Source of the DNA: Closterium sp. Naga37s-1
Lineage: Eukaryota; Streptophyta; Zygnematophyceae; Desmidiales; Closteriaceae
NCBI GenBank assembly: GCA_947471745.1
Contig: CANJKZ010000465.1
Coordinates: forward strand, 62,001-126,000
DNA length: 64,000 nucleotides
Direction of reading: 5' to 3'
Part shown: one piece after another, positions 22,410 to 34,698 of the stretch
How the letters are laid out: each line of letters begins with the position of its first letter
How positions within the stretch are numbered: position 1 is the first letter of the stretch
The notes under the pieces: model-generated
What the model was told of the DNA's origin: nothing
The model's database searches: none
What the model saw: only the letters and a program-made list of their open reading frames with translations
Position numbers and translations under genes: made by a program

Positions 22410-23080
22410 CAGGTCGACGGGTCTGGTCAACCTGCACGGGGGTCACTTCAAGGGCGCCGACTTTGGGAGGGCGCCAACTTCGGCTGGTCGACTTGGGAGG
22501 TCGACCAGTGGAGGGCGTTGACTTGGGTGACGCCGACCAGGGGAAGCCGACTTGGTGTGGTCGGCTAACAAGTGTGCTGGTCGACCTGGAGTTGGTCGAC
22601 CAGGTGGGTTGTCGACCTAGAGCTGGTCGACCAAGGTTGTGGTCGACCTGGTGAGGTCGACTGAAGGTGGTCGTCGACTTGGGAGGTCAACGGGCACACG
22701 AGGAAGCAGCTGGTCGACGTTGTGGTTGCCCGGTCGACCAGGTTACCTGGGTGACGAGGTTCTGCGAAGGAGTGCGACGGTCGCCCATGTGGTATTGGCG
22801 AGATCGACCTCGGTGGTGGTATCCCGAGGTCGACGTGGCTGATCAGGTGCAATCGTCAGCACGAGGATGACTTCGTGTGTGCGTTGTGCAGGTGACAAGG
22901 CACTGCACGCCAATCATCTGCAAGCACCTGCGAAGTAGGTGCGTTGTTGTTCTGCTGGAGCAACGCTGGCACGCCGACGACCTGCAGCGTTGGCACGCCG
23001 TCGACTTTGCACTGCTAGAGCGCGGTCGACCAAGTCGTGCTGGAGCGCGGTCGACCGTGCTGCGCTGGCAGTCGACCTGC
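22410..23080. repeat. GTCGAC-rich region
   Basis: About 17 copies of the palindrome GTCGAC in roughly 670 bp, mostly inside (C/T)TGGTCGACC(T/A)-like contexts at uneven spacing. There is no fixed period and no convincing coding frame; minus-strand frames read VDQLQVDQ-like repeats. Confidence 0.8.
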
Positions 23081-23089
23081 TTGCATGCT

Positions 23090-23421
23090 AGCTCTGATGT
23101 AGCCCTGTCTTGCCAACTTTGTTGGATCATTGTTCAGAACTTTTCCTAGTGGAACTCTTGCCAATTCTCCCCGTGAACTAGCAAGTAGTGTGAGCACTTG
23201 GAAACGACTAAGGAACGAACGAACGCAGAGATCTTTCCTACCCCGTGCCTAGCCCGTAGTCTAGCTCCCGTTGATAGAGTTATCTCCGCATGGTGCGGTG
23301 AGTTGCGATATTACATGGAAACAATAAATTCGCTACTTCTTCGCTCTCGCAAAAATCGGGACGAAAGGATCAGGAAGCGCTGACACGCTTGTTGGGCAGG
23401 CGCTTCGAATTTTCTAGGAAT
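23090..23421. other. Short stretch left of the copia inverted repeat
   Basis: Contains a 61-codon frame at 23198-23383 (ending RSRKNRDERIRKR) with no recognisable domain. It gives no clear sign of the gypsy sequence found at the other end of the inverted repeat. Confidence 0.4.
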
Positions 23422-26400
23422 TGTCAAACTATCATGTTGTGTAGGCTGTAGTGGGGTAGCCCATATGGGGTACAACCCAATTAGGGTTTGCTACTTCTAC
23501 TCCTGCATGCTGTTAGTTTCACCATTCTCGTTCATTCTGCTGACATGGTTTCAGAGGAGGTCCTCTCCTAGGACCGTTTTTTTTAGGGCCCACCGTATAG
23601 CTCGCTGCCCGTGTCGCGCTACCCCACCCGTCGCGCCGCCCTGCTAGTGCCGCGCTGCCCTGCCCTGCCCCGCGTCGCGCCGCTCGCGCACGCCCTGCCC
23701 TGATCGCCGCGCGCCGCCCTGCCCTGCTGGCCGTCGCGCCGCCCTGCCCTGCCCGCGCGCCGCTCGTCGCCGCGCCGCGCCACCCTGCCCTGCCCGCGCG
23801 CGGCTCGCCGCCGCGCCGCCCTGCCCTGCCCGCGCGCCGCTCGTCGCCGCGCCGCCCTGCTCTACCCGCGCGCCACTTGCCGCCGCGCCGCCGTGCCCTG
23901 CCCGCGCGACGCTCGCCTTGCGCCGCCCTGCCTTGCCCGAGCGCCGCGCGCCGCCGCGCCGCCCTGCCTTGCTCGCGCGCCGCGCACCGCCGCGCCGCCC
24001 TGCCCTACCCGCGCGCTGCCCTCCTGGCTGCCGCCCTGCCCTGCCCCGTCTGCGCGCCGCCCTGCTGGCCGCCGCCCTGCCCTGCCCTGCCTGCGTGCTG
24101 CCCTGCTGCTAGCGTGCCCCCATTGCTCTGCCTGCTATGGCTACTCTCAGCGTCCTCACCTTCGATCCTGAGGGCCGTCCGATTGAGTTCGATGCGTGGC
24201 TAGATGACCTGCAGCTGTACCTACTGAGCGACTCTAGGGACGGCGTTTCGTTGTTTGACCTCACGTCTGGAGCCACTCTCGCCCCTCCCGCCATAGCTCA
24301 CAGTGCGACTTGCTCACAGTGGCTTACCCGTGACGCTGCTGCTCGCCTAGCCGTTCGCAACCACCTGCCGTTAGCCGAACGCGCTCACTTTGGACAGCAC
24401 AAGACTGCTAGAGCCCTGTACGACGCTGTAGTCGCTCGTTACTCGTCCCCGGCCACTGCTGCTCTAGGCCGCCTTCTACTGCCCTACCTGTTTCCCGAGC
24501 TGTCCGCCTTTGCCACAGTTGCCGATCTAGTCACTCACCTTCGCACTAGTGACACTCGCTACCGCGCCGCGCTTCCCGCCGAGTTCCTCGCCAAGAACCC
24601 CCCTCCCATGTACATCACTCTCTACTTCATCGTCACCCGCCTCCCTGACTCTCTTAGCGCAGTCACGGACCTCCTTCTCGCACTTGACCCCACACACCTC
24701 ACTGTCGACCTGCTCGAGAAGCACCTCCTTGCAGCTGAGACCAGCATAGTCGCTGTAGGCGCTTCTCGTGGCACTCCTCGCACTCCCTTCTTTGAGGGGT
24801 GTTCCCCCTCCCCCCTTGTCCCCTCAGTCGCTTTTGCTGCAGCTGTTGACTACCTTCGTACTGAGGAGGTAGGAGCTGCGTCTGCTCCTAGTGGGAGGCG
24901 CCGTAGCGGCAGAGGCAAGGGAGGCAGGGGTGGTGGGGGTGGCAGCAGTGGAGGCGGTGGTGGGGGCGGTGGAGGCAGTGGAGGTGGCGGTGGTGGCGGA
25001 GGGAGTGGTGGTGGGGGTGGAGGCGTTGGTGGCGGCGGTGGTGGCGGCAGTGGGAGTGGTGGCGGCGGCAGTGGTGGCGGCAGTGGGAGTGGTGGCGGCG
25101 GTAGTGGTGGCGGCGGTATTGGTGGCGCCCGGGGTGGTACCGGTCAGAGGGGAGGCTTTGGCGGTGGTCAGAGGCAGCAGCAGCAGCTTCAGAGTAAAAC
25201 CCCTTCGCCCCAGGAGCTTCGTGAGTGGTTTGCTCAGCGTGGGGCGTCTGGGGGTAGTGTTTGCTGCCAGTATGTCATTCGCACAGGTGACCGCTCTGGT
25301 CAGACATGCGGGAAGGTTGGTCACACACAGTCCCGCTGCTTCTCCCGTCTTAACGACGCCTTTCGCGCAGAGTTTCCCGACGTGACTGAGCTCCCCGCTG
25401 GGCAGAGCTGCTTAGGCAGGGTGTGGATATCTTTGCTCTTGATTATGATGCTATCATTGCTGCCATGTATGCATTGACTGTTAGTGCTGAGGTGACTGTT
25501 ACCTGTGTATGCCGCCCGACCCAGGTATAGAGGCTGCTGCTCTAGGTGCTAGTGAGTCTGCTCTCTCTGGTACTGCGCCTGCTGAGGCCTTGCACACCTT
25601 CACGCTTGACTCAGGTGCTTCCCGCTATTTCTTTCGCGACAGTACCACAGTCACACCGCTCCCTGCACCTGTTGCTGTCTCTCTGGCTGACCCCTCTGGG
25701 GGCCTAGTCCTTGCACGTTCCTCCACTGTTCTCCCGTGTCCGGCGGTTCCGTCTGGCTCACTGTCAGGTCTTCACCTCCCCTCGTTCTCTACGAACTTGG
25801 TGAGCAACGCCGTCCTTCAGGATGAATGGGTTGATACCTTCACCCCTGGAGGACAGCGTGTGGCGATCTGTACGTGCTCCTGGACTGGCTGGCACCTGGC
25901 CACGTTCACCCGTCGGCCTGGGTCGAGTCTGTACACACTGACTACTGAGCCTCCTCAGGTAGCTGCGTCTGCGTCTGCATCAGGTGAGCTAGCGGCCCCC
26001 TGCTCGTGTCGCGCCCTGTCGCACCAGACCCTCCTCTGGTACCAGCGCCTTGGTCACCCCTCCGTGCCACGCCTCCGTGGCATGCACTCCCGTCTCCTTG
26101 TCTCTGGTCTTCCCAGGTCTATGCCTCCCCTCCCACCCTCGCCTGCCCCTCCCTGCCTTCCCTGTGCCGAGGGGCGGCAGCGCGCCGCTCCTCACTCCTC
26201 GTTTCCCCCGACGACTGCTCCCCTGCAGACTCTCCACATGGACGTGTGGGGCCCAGCCCGCATCCGTGGACAGGGCCACGAGCGATACATTCTGCTGGTT
26301 GTTGACGACTACTCGCGTTACACCACGGTCTTCCCCTTGCGCAGCAAGGGGGAGGTCCCTGATGTTTTGATCCCTTGGATCCGCGCTGTCCGTCTCCAGC

Positions 26401-28542
26401 TCCGCGAGCGGTTCCACATGGACCTTCCAGTCCTGCGTCTGCACTCTGACAGAGGTGGTGAGTTTTCCTCCGACCTCTTGCGGGACTTTTGTCGTGGGGA
26501 GGGCATTCTCCAGTCGTTCACGCTTCCGGCCTCTCCGCAGCAGAATGGGGTTGCTGAGCGCCGCATTGGCTTAGTCATGGAGGTCGATCGTACCTCCATG
26601 ATCCATGCGGCTGCCCCCCATTTTCTGTGGCCGTTTGCAGTCCAGTACGCTGCGCATCAGCTCAACCTTTGGCCCCGTGTCTCCTTGCCGGAGACCTCGC
26701 CTACACTGCGTTGGACAGGGAAGGTTGGCGATGCGTCGGTGTTCCGGGTCTGGGGCTCTCGTGCCTTTGTCCGCGATACGTCCGCGGACAAGCTCTCCTC
26801 CCGCACCATTCCCTGCGTCTTCCTTGGCTTTCCCCCTGACGCGCCTGGCTGGCAGTTTTACCACCCCACCTCGCGCCGTGTCCTGCCCTCTCAGGACGTC
26901 ACGTTTGACGAGTCGGTTCGCTTTTACCGTCTATTCCCCTACCGCACTGCCCCTCTCCCCCCCCCCGCCGCTCTTCCTCGCACCAGGTCCTCCTCCGGTA
27001 GACCCCCTCCCCCCTCCGGGTCCTGCTCCCTCAGGTGTGTCTCAGGTAGACCCTGTCGAGCCTGTCGAGGTAGCTGTCGACTCTGGTGCTGCTGGGGGTG
27101 GTGCTGCTAGGGGTGCTGCGTCTGGGGGTGCTGAGCCTGAGCGTGCGGAGCCTGGGGGTGCTGAGCCTGAGCGTGTGGAGCCTGGGGGTGCTGAGCCTGG
27201 GGTTGCTGATCCTGAGGGTGCGGAGCCTGGGGGTGCTGAGCCTGGGGGTGCTGAGCGTGAGCGTGCTGAGCCTGGAGGCCCTACAGGTGCCTCGTCCCGA
27301 CGGGAGCCTCTCTCTCCACCGCAGCTGCGCGAGTGGTTTTCTCGGCGCTGGAGCCTTCAGAGTGGCGCTGCTGGAGCTGGGGGGCCTGCTGCTGGAGGCC
27401 CTGGAGCTGGAGGCAATGGAGTTGCTGGTCCCGGAGGTGCTCGTACTGGAGGTACTGGAGCTGCTGGAGCTGGAGGTGCTGCAGGCGTTGGAGCTGGAGG
27501 TGCAAGAGCTGGAGCTGCTGGAGGTGCTGGAGCGGCTGGCCCCGGAGGTGCTCGTACTGGAGGTACTGGAGCTGCTGGAGCAGGTAGTACTGCAGGCGCT
27601 GGAGCTGGAGGTGCTGGAGGTGCTGGAGCAGCTGGTCCCGGAGGTGCTCGTCCTAGAGGTACTGGAGCTGCTGGAGCTGGAGGTGTTGCAGACGTTGGAG
27701 CTGGAGGCGCTGGAGCTGGAGCTGCTGGAGGTACTGGAGCCGCTGGTCCCGGAGGTGCTCGTACTGGAGGTACTGGAGCTGCTGGAGCTGGTGGTGCTGC
27801 AGGCGTTGGAGCTGGAGTCCCTGGAGCTGGAGACCCTGGAGCTGGAGGTGCTGGCCCTGGGGGTGCTGGTGCTGTCGGTGCTGGTTCTGGAGGCACTGTG
27901 CGGCCGCGACCGTTCTTCGTTCCACTGCTTCAGCAGGTTCTTGGTCTCCCATCTTCTACAGGCCTTACTCCTCCCTTACTGTGTCCACCGCCTGACCAGT
28001 CGCAGCCGCAGTTACAGCCAGCCTCCCCACTGCCTGCTCCTTCTCCTTACACTGAGCAGACAGGATGTCTTACAGAGCGTCGTGAGCCTGCGTCTCGTCC
28101 TGCGTCGCCTGTTTGCGCTGTTCGCACTGGTCGTCGTATTCCGCGTCAGAGTCCTCCTCCTGTCCCTGGCACGCACCAGATGGCACTTCGTCCTTCCTCT
28201 GTTCCACAGCGTGTCCCTCTGCCATCTCCTCCTGCGTCCTCTCTTCCTGACGTCCCTGACCCGCCGTCCGACGTTGCTCGTGCTGCCAGTCCTACCGTCA
28301 CACGTCTTCTTGCCACTGTTGTCACTGACCCTTCGTTTGAGTCCACTGCTGCGTCTGCCCTAGTTGCTGAGCTTGTTGACTTCGCTGCCGCCTGTCGTCT
28401 CGACTATGCCGCTAGTTTTGTTGCTGAGTCCGAGTCTACCTGTCCTCCCTCCGTCGGGGGTGAGTGTGCTCTTGGCACGGACGTCCTTGAGGACAGGCAG
28501 GAGGACTTTGAGTGTTTTGCAGCTGCTGTACCTCATCTATTG
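23422..28542 (+). mobile_element. Copia F1 (left arm of the inverted repeat)
   Basis: Parts: 5' LTR 23422-23545 (TGTCAAACT...GCTGACA); PBS TGGTTTCAGAGG at 23546; GC-rich leader of CGCCGCCCTGCCCTGCC-type repeats about 23600-24130; gag from the ATG at 24137 (ATLSVLTFDPEGRPIEFDAW) with a long glycine-rich region about 24890-25180 and knuckle CGKVGHTQSRC; protease (TLDSGAS) about 25600; GAG pre-integrase (WYQRLGHP) about 26040; integrase core about 26220-26650; collagen-like linker about 27060-27900; then Pro/Ser-rich sequence to the centre of the inverted repeat. RT, RNase H and a 3' LTR are not part of this copy. Fossil, with several breaks. Confidence 0.92.
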
Positions 28543-28544
28543 TC

Positions 28545-31500
28545 CAATCAGCATGGACACGAGATGGAGTACAGCAGCTGCAAAACACTCAAAGTCCTCC
28601 TGCCTGTCCTCAAGGACGTCCGTGCCAAGAGCACACTCACCCCCGACGGACGGAGGACAGACAGACTCAGACTCAGCAACAAGACTAGCGGCGTAGTCGA
28701 GGCGACATGCGGCAGCAAACTCAACAAGCTCAGCAACTAGGGCAGACGCAGCAGTGGACTCAAACGAAGGGTCAGTGACAACAGTGGCTAGAAGACGTGT
28801 GACAGTAGGACTGGCAGCACGAGCAAGGTCTGACGGCGGGTCAGCAACGTCAGGAAGAGAGGACGCAGGAGGAGACGGCAGAGGGACACGCTGTGGAACA
28901 GAGGAAGGACGAAGTGCCATGTGGTGCGTGCCTGGGACAGGATGAGGACACGGACGCGGAACACGACGACCAGTGCGAACAGCGAGAACAGGCGAGGCAG
29001 GACGAGACGCAGGCTCACGACGCTCTGTAAGACATCCTGTCTGCTCAGTGTAAGGAGAAGGAGCAGGCAGTGGGGAGGCTGGCTGTAACTGCGGCTGCGA
29101 CTGGTCAGGCGGTGGACACAGTAAGGGAGGAGTAAGGCCTGTAGAAGATGGGAGACCAAGAACCTGCTGAAGCAGTGGAACGAAGTACGGTCGCTGCCGC
29201 ACAGTGCCTCCAGAACCAGCACCGACAGCACCAGCACCCCCAGGGCCAGCACCTCCAGCTCCGGGGTCTCCAGCTCCAGAGTCTCCAGCTCCAACGCCTG
29301 CAGCACCACCAGCTCCAGCAGCTCCAGTACCTCCAGTACGAGCACCTCTGGGACCAGCGGCTCCAGTACTTCCAGCAGCTCCAACTCCTGCAGCACCTCC
29401 AGCTCCAGCAGCTCCAGTACCTCCAGTACGAGCACCTTCGGGATCAGTAGCTCCAGCACCTCGAGCACCTCCAGGACCAGCAGCTCCAGCACCTCCGCTA
29501 CCTCCAGCGACAGCGCTTCCAGCTCCAACGCCTGCAGCACCTCCAGCTCCAGCAGCTCCAGTATCTCCAGTACGAGCAGCTCCAGCACCTCCAGGACCAG
29601 CAGCTCCAGTGCCTCCAGCTTCAGGGCCTCCAGCGGCAGGCCCCCCAGCTCCAGCAGCGCCACTCCGAAGGCTCCAGCGCCGAGCAAACCACTCGCGCAG
29701 CTGCGGTGGAGAGAGAGGCTCCCGCCGTGACGAGGCACCCGGAGGACCTCCAGCGGACAAAGTACCTCCAGGCTCAGCACGCTCAGGCTCAGCACCCCCA
29801 AAATTAGCACCCCGAGGCTCTGCACGCTCAGGCTCAGCACCCCCAGGCTCCGCACCCTCAGACTCAGCAACCCCAGGCTCAGCACCCCCAGGCTCCGCAC
29901 GCTCAGGCTTAGCACCCCCAGACGCAGCACCCCCAGCGTATCGGACCGCAAACGGCCACAGAAAATGGGGGGCAGCCGCATGGATCATGGAGGTACGAGC
30001 GACCTCCATGACTAAGCCAATGCGGCGCTCAGCAACCCCATTCTGTTGCGGAGAGGCCGGAATCGTGAACGACTGGCGAATGCCCTCCCCACGACAAAAT
30101 TCCCGCAAGATGTCGGAGGCAAACTCACCACCTCTATCAGAGTGCAGACGCAGGACTGGAAGGTCCGCGTGGAACCGCTCGCGGAGCTGGAGACGGACAT
30201 CGCGGATCCAAGGGATCAAAAGATCAGGGACCTCCCCCTTGCTGCGCAAGGGGAAGACCGTGGTGTAACGCGAGTAGTCGTCAACAACCAGCAGAAAGTA
30301 GCGCTCGCGGCCCTGTCCACGGATGCGGGCTGGGCCCCACACGTCCATGTGGAGAGTATGCAGGGGAGCAGTCGTCGGGGGAAACGAGGAGGCGTGAGGA
30401 GCGGCGCACTGCCGCCCCTCGACACAGGGAAGGCAGGGAGGGGCAGGCGAGGGTGGGAGGGGAGGCAGAGACCTGGGAAGACCAGAGACAAGGAGACGGG
30501 AGTGCATGCCACGGAGGCGTGGCACGGAGGGGTGACCAAGGCGGTGGTGCCAAAGGAGAGTCTGGTGCGACAGGAGGCGACACGAGCAGGGGGCTGCTAC
30601 CGGACCTGACGCGGACACCTAACCAGACGCAGCTACCTGAGGAGGCTCAGTAGTCAGTGTGTACAGACTCGACCCAGGCCGACGGGTGAACGTGGCCAGG
30701 TGCCGGCCAGTCCGGGAGCACGTACAGATTGCCACACGCTGCCCTCCTGGAGTAAATGTGTCAACCCATACATCCTGAAGGACGGCGTTGCTCACCAAGT
30801 TCGTAGAGAACGAGGGGAGGTGAAGACCTGACAGTGAGCCAGACGGAACCGCCGGACACGGGAGAACAGTGGAGGAACGTGCAAGGACTGGGCCCCCAGA
30901 GGGGTCAGCCAGAGAGACAGCAACAGGTGCAGGGAGCGGTGTGACTGTGGTACTGTCGTAAAAGAAACAGCGGGAAGCACCTGAGTCAAGCGTGAAGGTG
31001 TGCAAGGCCTCAGCAGGCGCAGTACCAGAGAGAGCAGACTCACTAGCACCTAGAGCAGCAGCCTCTATACTTGGGTCGGGCGGCATACACAGGTAACAGT
31101 CACCCTCAGCACTAACAGTCAATGCATACATGGCAGCAAGGATAGCACTCACAGATATCCACACCCTGCCTAAGCAACTCTGCCCGGCGGGGGAGCTCAG
31201 TCGCGTCGGGAAACTCTGCGCGAAAGGCGTCGGTAAGACTGGAGAAGCCGCGGGACTGTGAGTGACCAACCTTCCCGCATGTCTGACCAGTGCGGTCACC
31301 TGTGCGAATGACGTACTGGCAGCGAACACTACCCCCAAACGCCCCACGCTGAGCAAACCACTCACGAAGCTCCTGGGTCAAAGGGGTCTCACTCTGACGC
31401 TGCTGCTGCTGCCTCTGACCACTGCCAAAGCCTCCCCTCTGACTGGTACAACCCCGGCCGCCACCACTGCCGCCGCCACCACTCCCACTGCCGCCACCAC

Positions 31501-34343
31501 TGCCGCCGCCACCACTCCCACTGCCGCCACCACCGCCGCCACCCCCACCACCACTCCCTCCGCCACCACCGCCACCTCCACCGCCTCCACCGCCCCCACC
31601 ACCGCCTCCACCACTGCCACCCCCACCACCCCTGCCTCCCTTGCCCCTGCCGCCGCGGCACCGTGAACGTGGCCAGGTGACGGCCCGTCCGTGTACACGT
31701 GCAGATCGACACACGCTGACCCCCAGGAGTGGTGGTAGTGACCATCGCATCCTGGAGGGCAGCGGTACTCACCAACTTCGTAGAGAATGAGGGGATGTGA
31801 AGACCTGAGAGTGAGCCGGACGGAACCGCCGGACACGGGAGAACAGTGGAGGAACGGGCAAGAACTGGACCCCCTGAGGGGTCAGCCAGTCTGACAGCTA
31901 GAGGTGCAGGGAGTGGTGTGACTGTGGTACTGTCGCGAAAGAAACAGCGGGAAGCACCTGAGTCAAGCGTGAAGGTGTGCAAGGCCGCAGCAGGCGCAGT
32001 ACCAGAGAGCGCACACTCACTAGCACCTAGAGCAGCAGCCTCTATACCTGGGTCGGGCGGCATACACAGGTAACAGTCACCCTCAGCACTAACAGTCAAT
32101 GCATACATGGCAGCAAGGATAGCATCATAATAAAGAGCAAAGATATCCACACCCTGCCTAAGCAGCTCTGCCAGCGGGGGAGCTCAGTCGCGTCGGGAAA
32201 CTCTGCGCGAAAGGCGTCGTCAAGACGGGAGAAGGAGCGGGACTGTGTGTGACCAACCTTCCCGCATGTCTGACCAGCACGGTCACCTGTGCGAATGACG
32301 TACTGGCAGCGAGCACTACCCCCAGACGCCCCACGCTGAGCAAACCACTCACGAAGCTCGTGAGGCGTAGGGGTCTCACGCTGACGCTGCTGCTGCTGCC
32401 TCTGACCACCGTCAGAACCTCCCCTCTGACCGGTACCACCCCGGCCGCCACCACTGCCGCTGCCACCACTCCCACTGCCGCCACCACTGCCGCCGCCACC
32501 ACTCCCACTGCCGCCACCACCGCCGCCACCAACGCCTCCACCCCCACCACCACTCCCTCCGCCACCACCGCCACCTCCACCGCCTCCACCGCCCCCACCA
32601 CCGCCTCCACCACTGCCACCCCCACCACCCCTGCCTCCCTTGCCTCTGCCGCTGCGGCGCCTCCCACTATGAGCAGACGCAGCTCCTACCTCCTCAGCAC
32701 GAAGGTAGTCAACAGCTGCAGCAGAAGCGACTGAGGGGACAAGGGGGGAGGGGGAACACCCCTCAAAGAAGGGAGTGCGAGGAGTGCCACGAGAAGCGCC
32801 TACATCGACTATGCTGGTCTCAGCTGCAAGGAGGTGCTTCTCGAGCAGGTCGACAGTGAGGGCTGTGGGGTCAAGGGCGAGAAGGAGGTCCCTGACTGCG
32901 CTAAGAGAGTCAGGGAGGCGGGTGACGATGAATTAGAGAGCGATGTACATGGGAGGGGGGTTCTTGGCTAGAAACTCGGCAGGAAGCGCGGCGCGGTAGC
33001 GAGTGTCACTAGTGCGAAGGTGAGTGATGAGGTCGGCAACTGTGGCAAAGGCGGAGAGCTCGGGAAACAGGTAGGGCAGTATAAGGCGGCCTAGAGCAGC
33101 AGTGGCAGGGGAGGAGTAACGAGCGACTACAGCGTCGTACAGGGCTCTAGCAATCTTGTGCTGGCCAGAGTGGGCGCGTTCGGCTAACGGCAGGTGGTTG
33201 CAAACGGCTAGGCGAGCAGCAGCGTCACGGGTAAGCCACTGTGAGCGAGTCGCACTGTCAGCTGTGTCGGGAGGGGCGAGAGAGGCGCCAGACGTGAGGT
33301 CAAACAACGAAACGCCGTCTCTAGAATTGCTCAGTAGGTACAGCTGCAGGTCATCGAGCCACGCATCGAACTCGATCGGACGGCCCTCAGGATCGAATGT
33401 AAGGACGGTGAGAGTTGCCATCGCGGGCAGAGCAGGGTGGCGTACGAGCAGCAGGGCAGCATGCAAGCTCTAGGGGCGCGCGCAGGGCAGGGCGAGGCGG
33501 CGCACGGCTAGGGCAGGGCGGCGCAACTGGCAGGGCAGGTCTGCGGCCAGCAGGGCGGCTCGGCGGCAGGGCAAGGCAGGGCGGCGGCCAGCAGGGCGGC
33601 ACGCGTGTAGGGCAGGGCGGCTCGGCGGCGAGCGGCGCGCGGGCAGGGCAGGGCGGCGCGGCGGCGAGCAGCGCGCGGGCAGGGCAGGGCGGCGCGGCGG
33701 CGAGCAGCGCGCGGGCAGGGCAGGGCGGTGCGGCGGCGAGCGGCGCGTGGGCAGGGCAGGGCGGCACGGCGGCGAGCGGCGCGCGGGCAGAGCAGGGTGG
33801 CGTGGCAACAAGCAGCGCGTGGGCAGGGCAGAGCGGCGCGGCGGCGAGCGGCGCTCGGGCAGGGCAGGGCGGCGCGGCGGCGAGCGGCGCGCGGGCAGGG
33901 CAGGGCAGCGCAGCGGGCAGCGCGACGCAAGGCAGGGCGTGCGCGACGGCGCGACGCAGGGCAGGGCGTCCGCGGGCGGCGCGACGCGGGGCAGGGCGTG
34001 CGCGGGCGGCGCGACGCGGGGCAGGGCACGCGCGGGCGGCGCGACGCGGGGCAGGGCAGGGCAGCGCGGCACTAGCAGGGCTGCGTGACGAGGAGGGCAG
34101 GGCAGCGCGAGGCCAGCAGGGCGGCGCGACGGGTGGGGTAGCACGACACGGGCAGCGAGCTATACGGTGGGCCCTAAAAAAAACGGTCCTAGGAGAGGAT
34201 GTGCTCTGAAACCATGTCAACAGACTTAGCGAGAATGATGAAACTAGCAGCATGCAGGAGTACAAGTAAAACCCTAATTGGGTTTTACCCCATATGGGCT
34301 ACCCCACTACAGCCTACACAAAACACAACATGATAGTTTGACA
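28545..34343 (-). mobile_element. Copia F2 (right arm of the inverted repeat)
   Basis: Minus-strand copy of the same subfamily. Parts: 5' LTR 34215-34343; PBS TGGTTTCAGAGC directly inside it (34214-34203); GC-rich leader about 34190-33480; gag about 33420-32160 with the glycine-rich region; protease; GAG pre-integrase and integrase about 30600-30000; collagen-like linker about 29930-29200; then the same Pro/Ser-rich end as F1. It shares with F1 the CTATCATGTTG start of the LTR and the TGGTTTCAGAG PBS variant, not seen in A, B or D. The segment covering the gag end and protease is present twice. Fossil, with several breaks; no RT or 3' LTR. Confidence 0.92.
30690..32650 (-). repeat. Internal tandem duplication of about 1 kb in F2
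   Basis: The glycine-rich gag end, zinc knuckle and protease occur twice in tandem (about 32650-31670 and 31670-30690). The second copy follows the first at a RHLATFT segment. Recognised from duplicated CRFF/DSGAS and GQTCGKVGH segments. Confidence 0.8.
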
Positions 34344-34698
34344 GTTCCGCATCCTGAAGCTACTCCTACCCGACAACTGGCGTGTACACGTCGCCTTCCA
34401 CGTCAGCTTACTTCGGAAATTCGTCCCGGCCACGACGGACATTGCCCGCCAGAACGCCGCCCCGACAGCTCGCCCTGTCCCGGAACCAACACTCGACTCT
34501 TCGCAAATTATGGCGCATCGTGTTCGGATTGACGCCTCAGGCCGCCACGTGGACTTCCTCGTCCACTGGACCAACTGTACCAGTGACGACGACACCTGGG
34601 TGCCGTCCGCCACGCTTGAAGCCTCTTCTCTTCTTGGTGATTATCTCGCCCGCAAGCAAGCTGCGGACATTGACCACCTTTCTTAAAGGGGGGTGTAG
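34344..34698 (+). mobile_element. Gypsy G, 3' part of the left element (chromodomain end)
   Basis: Starts abruptly at the F2 LTR. It encodes the end of a gypsy integrase region (WRVHVAFHVSLLRKFV) and a chromodomain (MAHRVRIDASGRHVDFLVHW, TWVPSATLEAS) ending at a stop near 34684, followed by the polypurine tract AAAGGGGGGTGTAG. It is related to element E. Fossil fragment. Confidence 0.88.

Larger units (their letters stand above)
23422..34343. repeat. About 11-kb inverted repeat made of copia copies F1 and F2
   Basis: The same copia subfamily runs inward from both ends: a 5' LTR at 23422-23545 on the plus strand and a 5' LTR at 34215-34343 on the minus strand. The arms meet at 28539-28548, where ATTG and CAAT flank a 2-base spacer. 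Both arms stop at the same point of pol, before RT. The arms are 5.1 and 5.8 kb and are similar but not identical. The 5-bp flanks outside (GGAAT and GTTCC) do not match as a direct duplication. Confidence 0.92.

Noticed and set aside
26605-28740. Long plus-strand frame that looks like a collagen-like protein gene
   Set aside because: It is the low-complexity linker and neighbouring pol sequence of copia F1 running across the centre of the inverted repeat.
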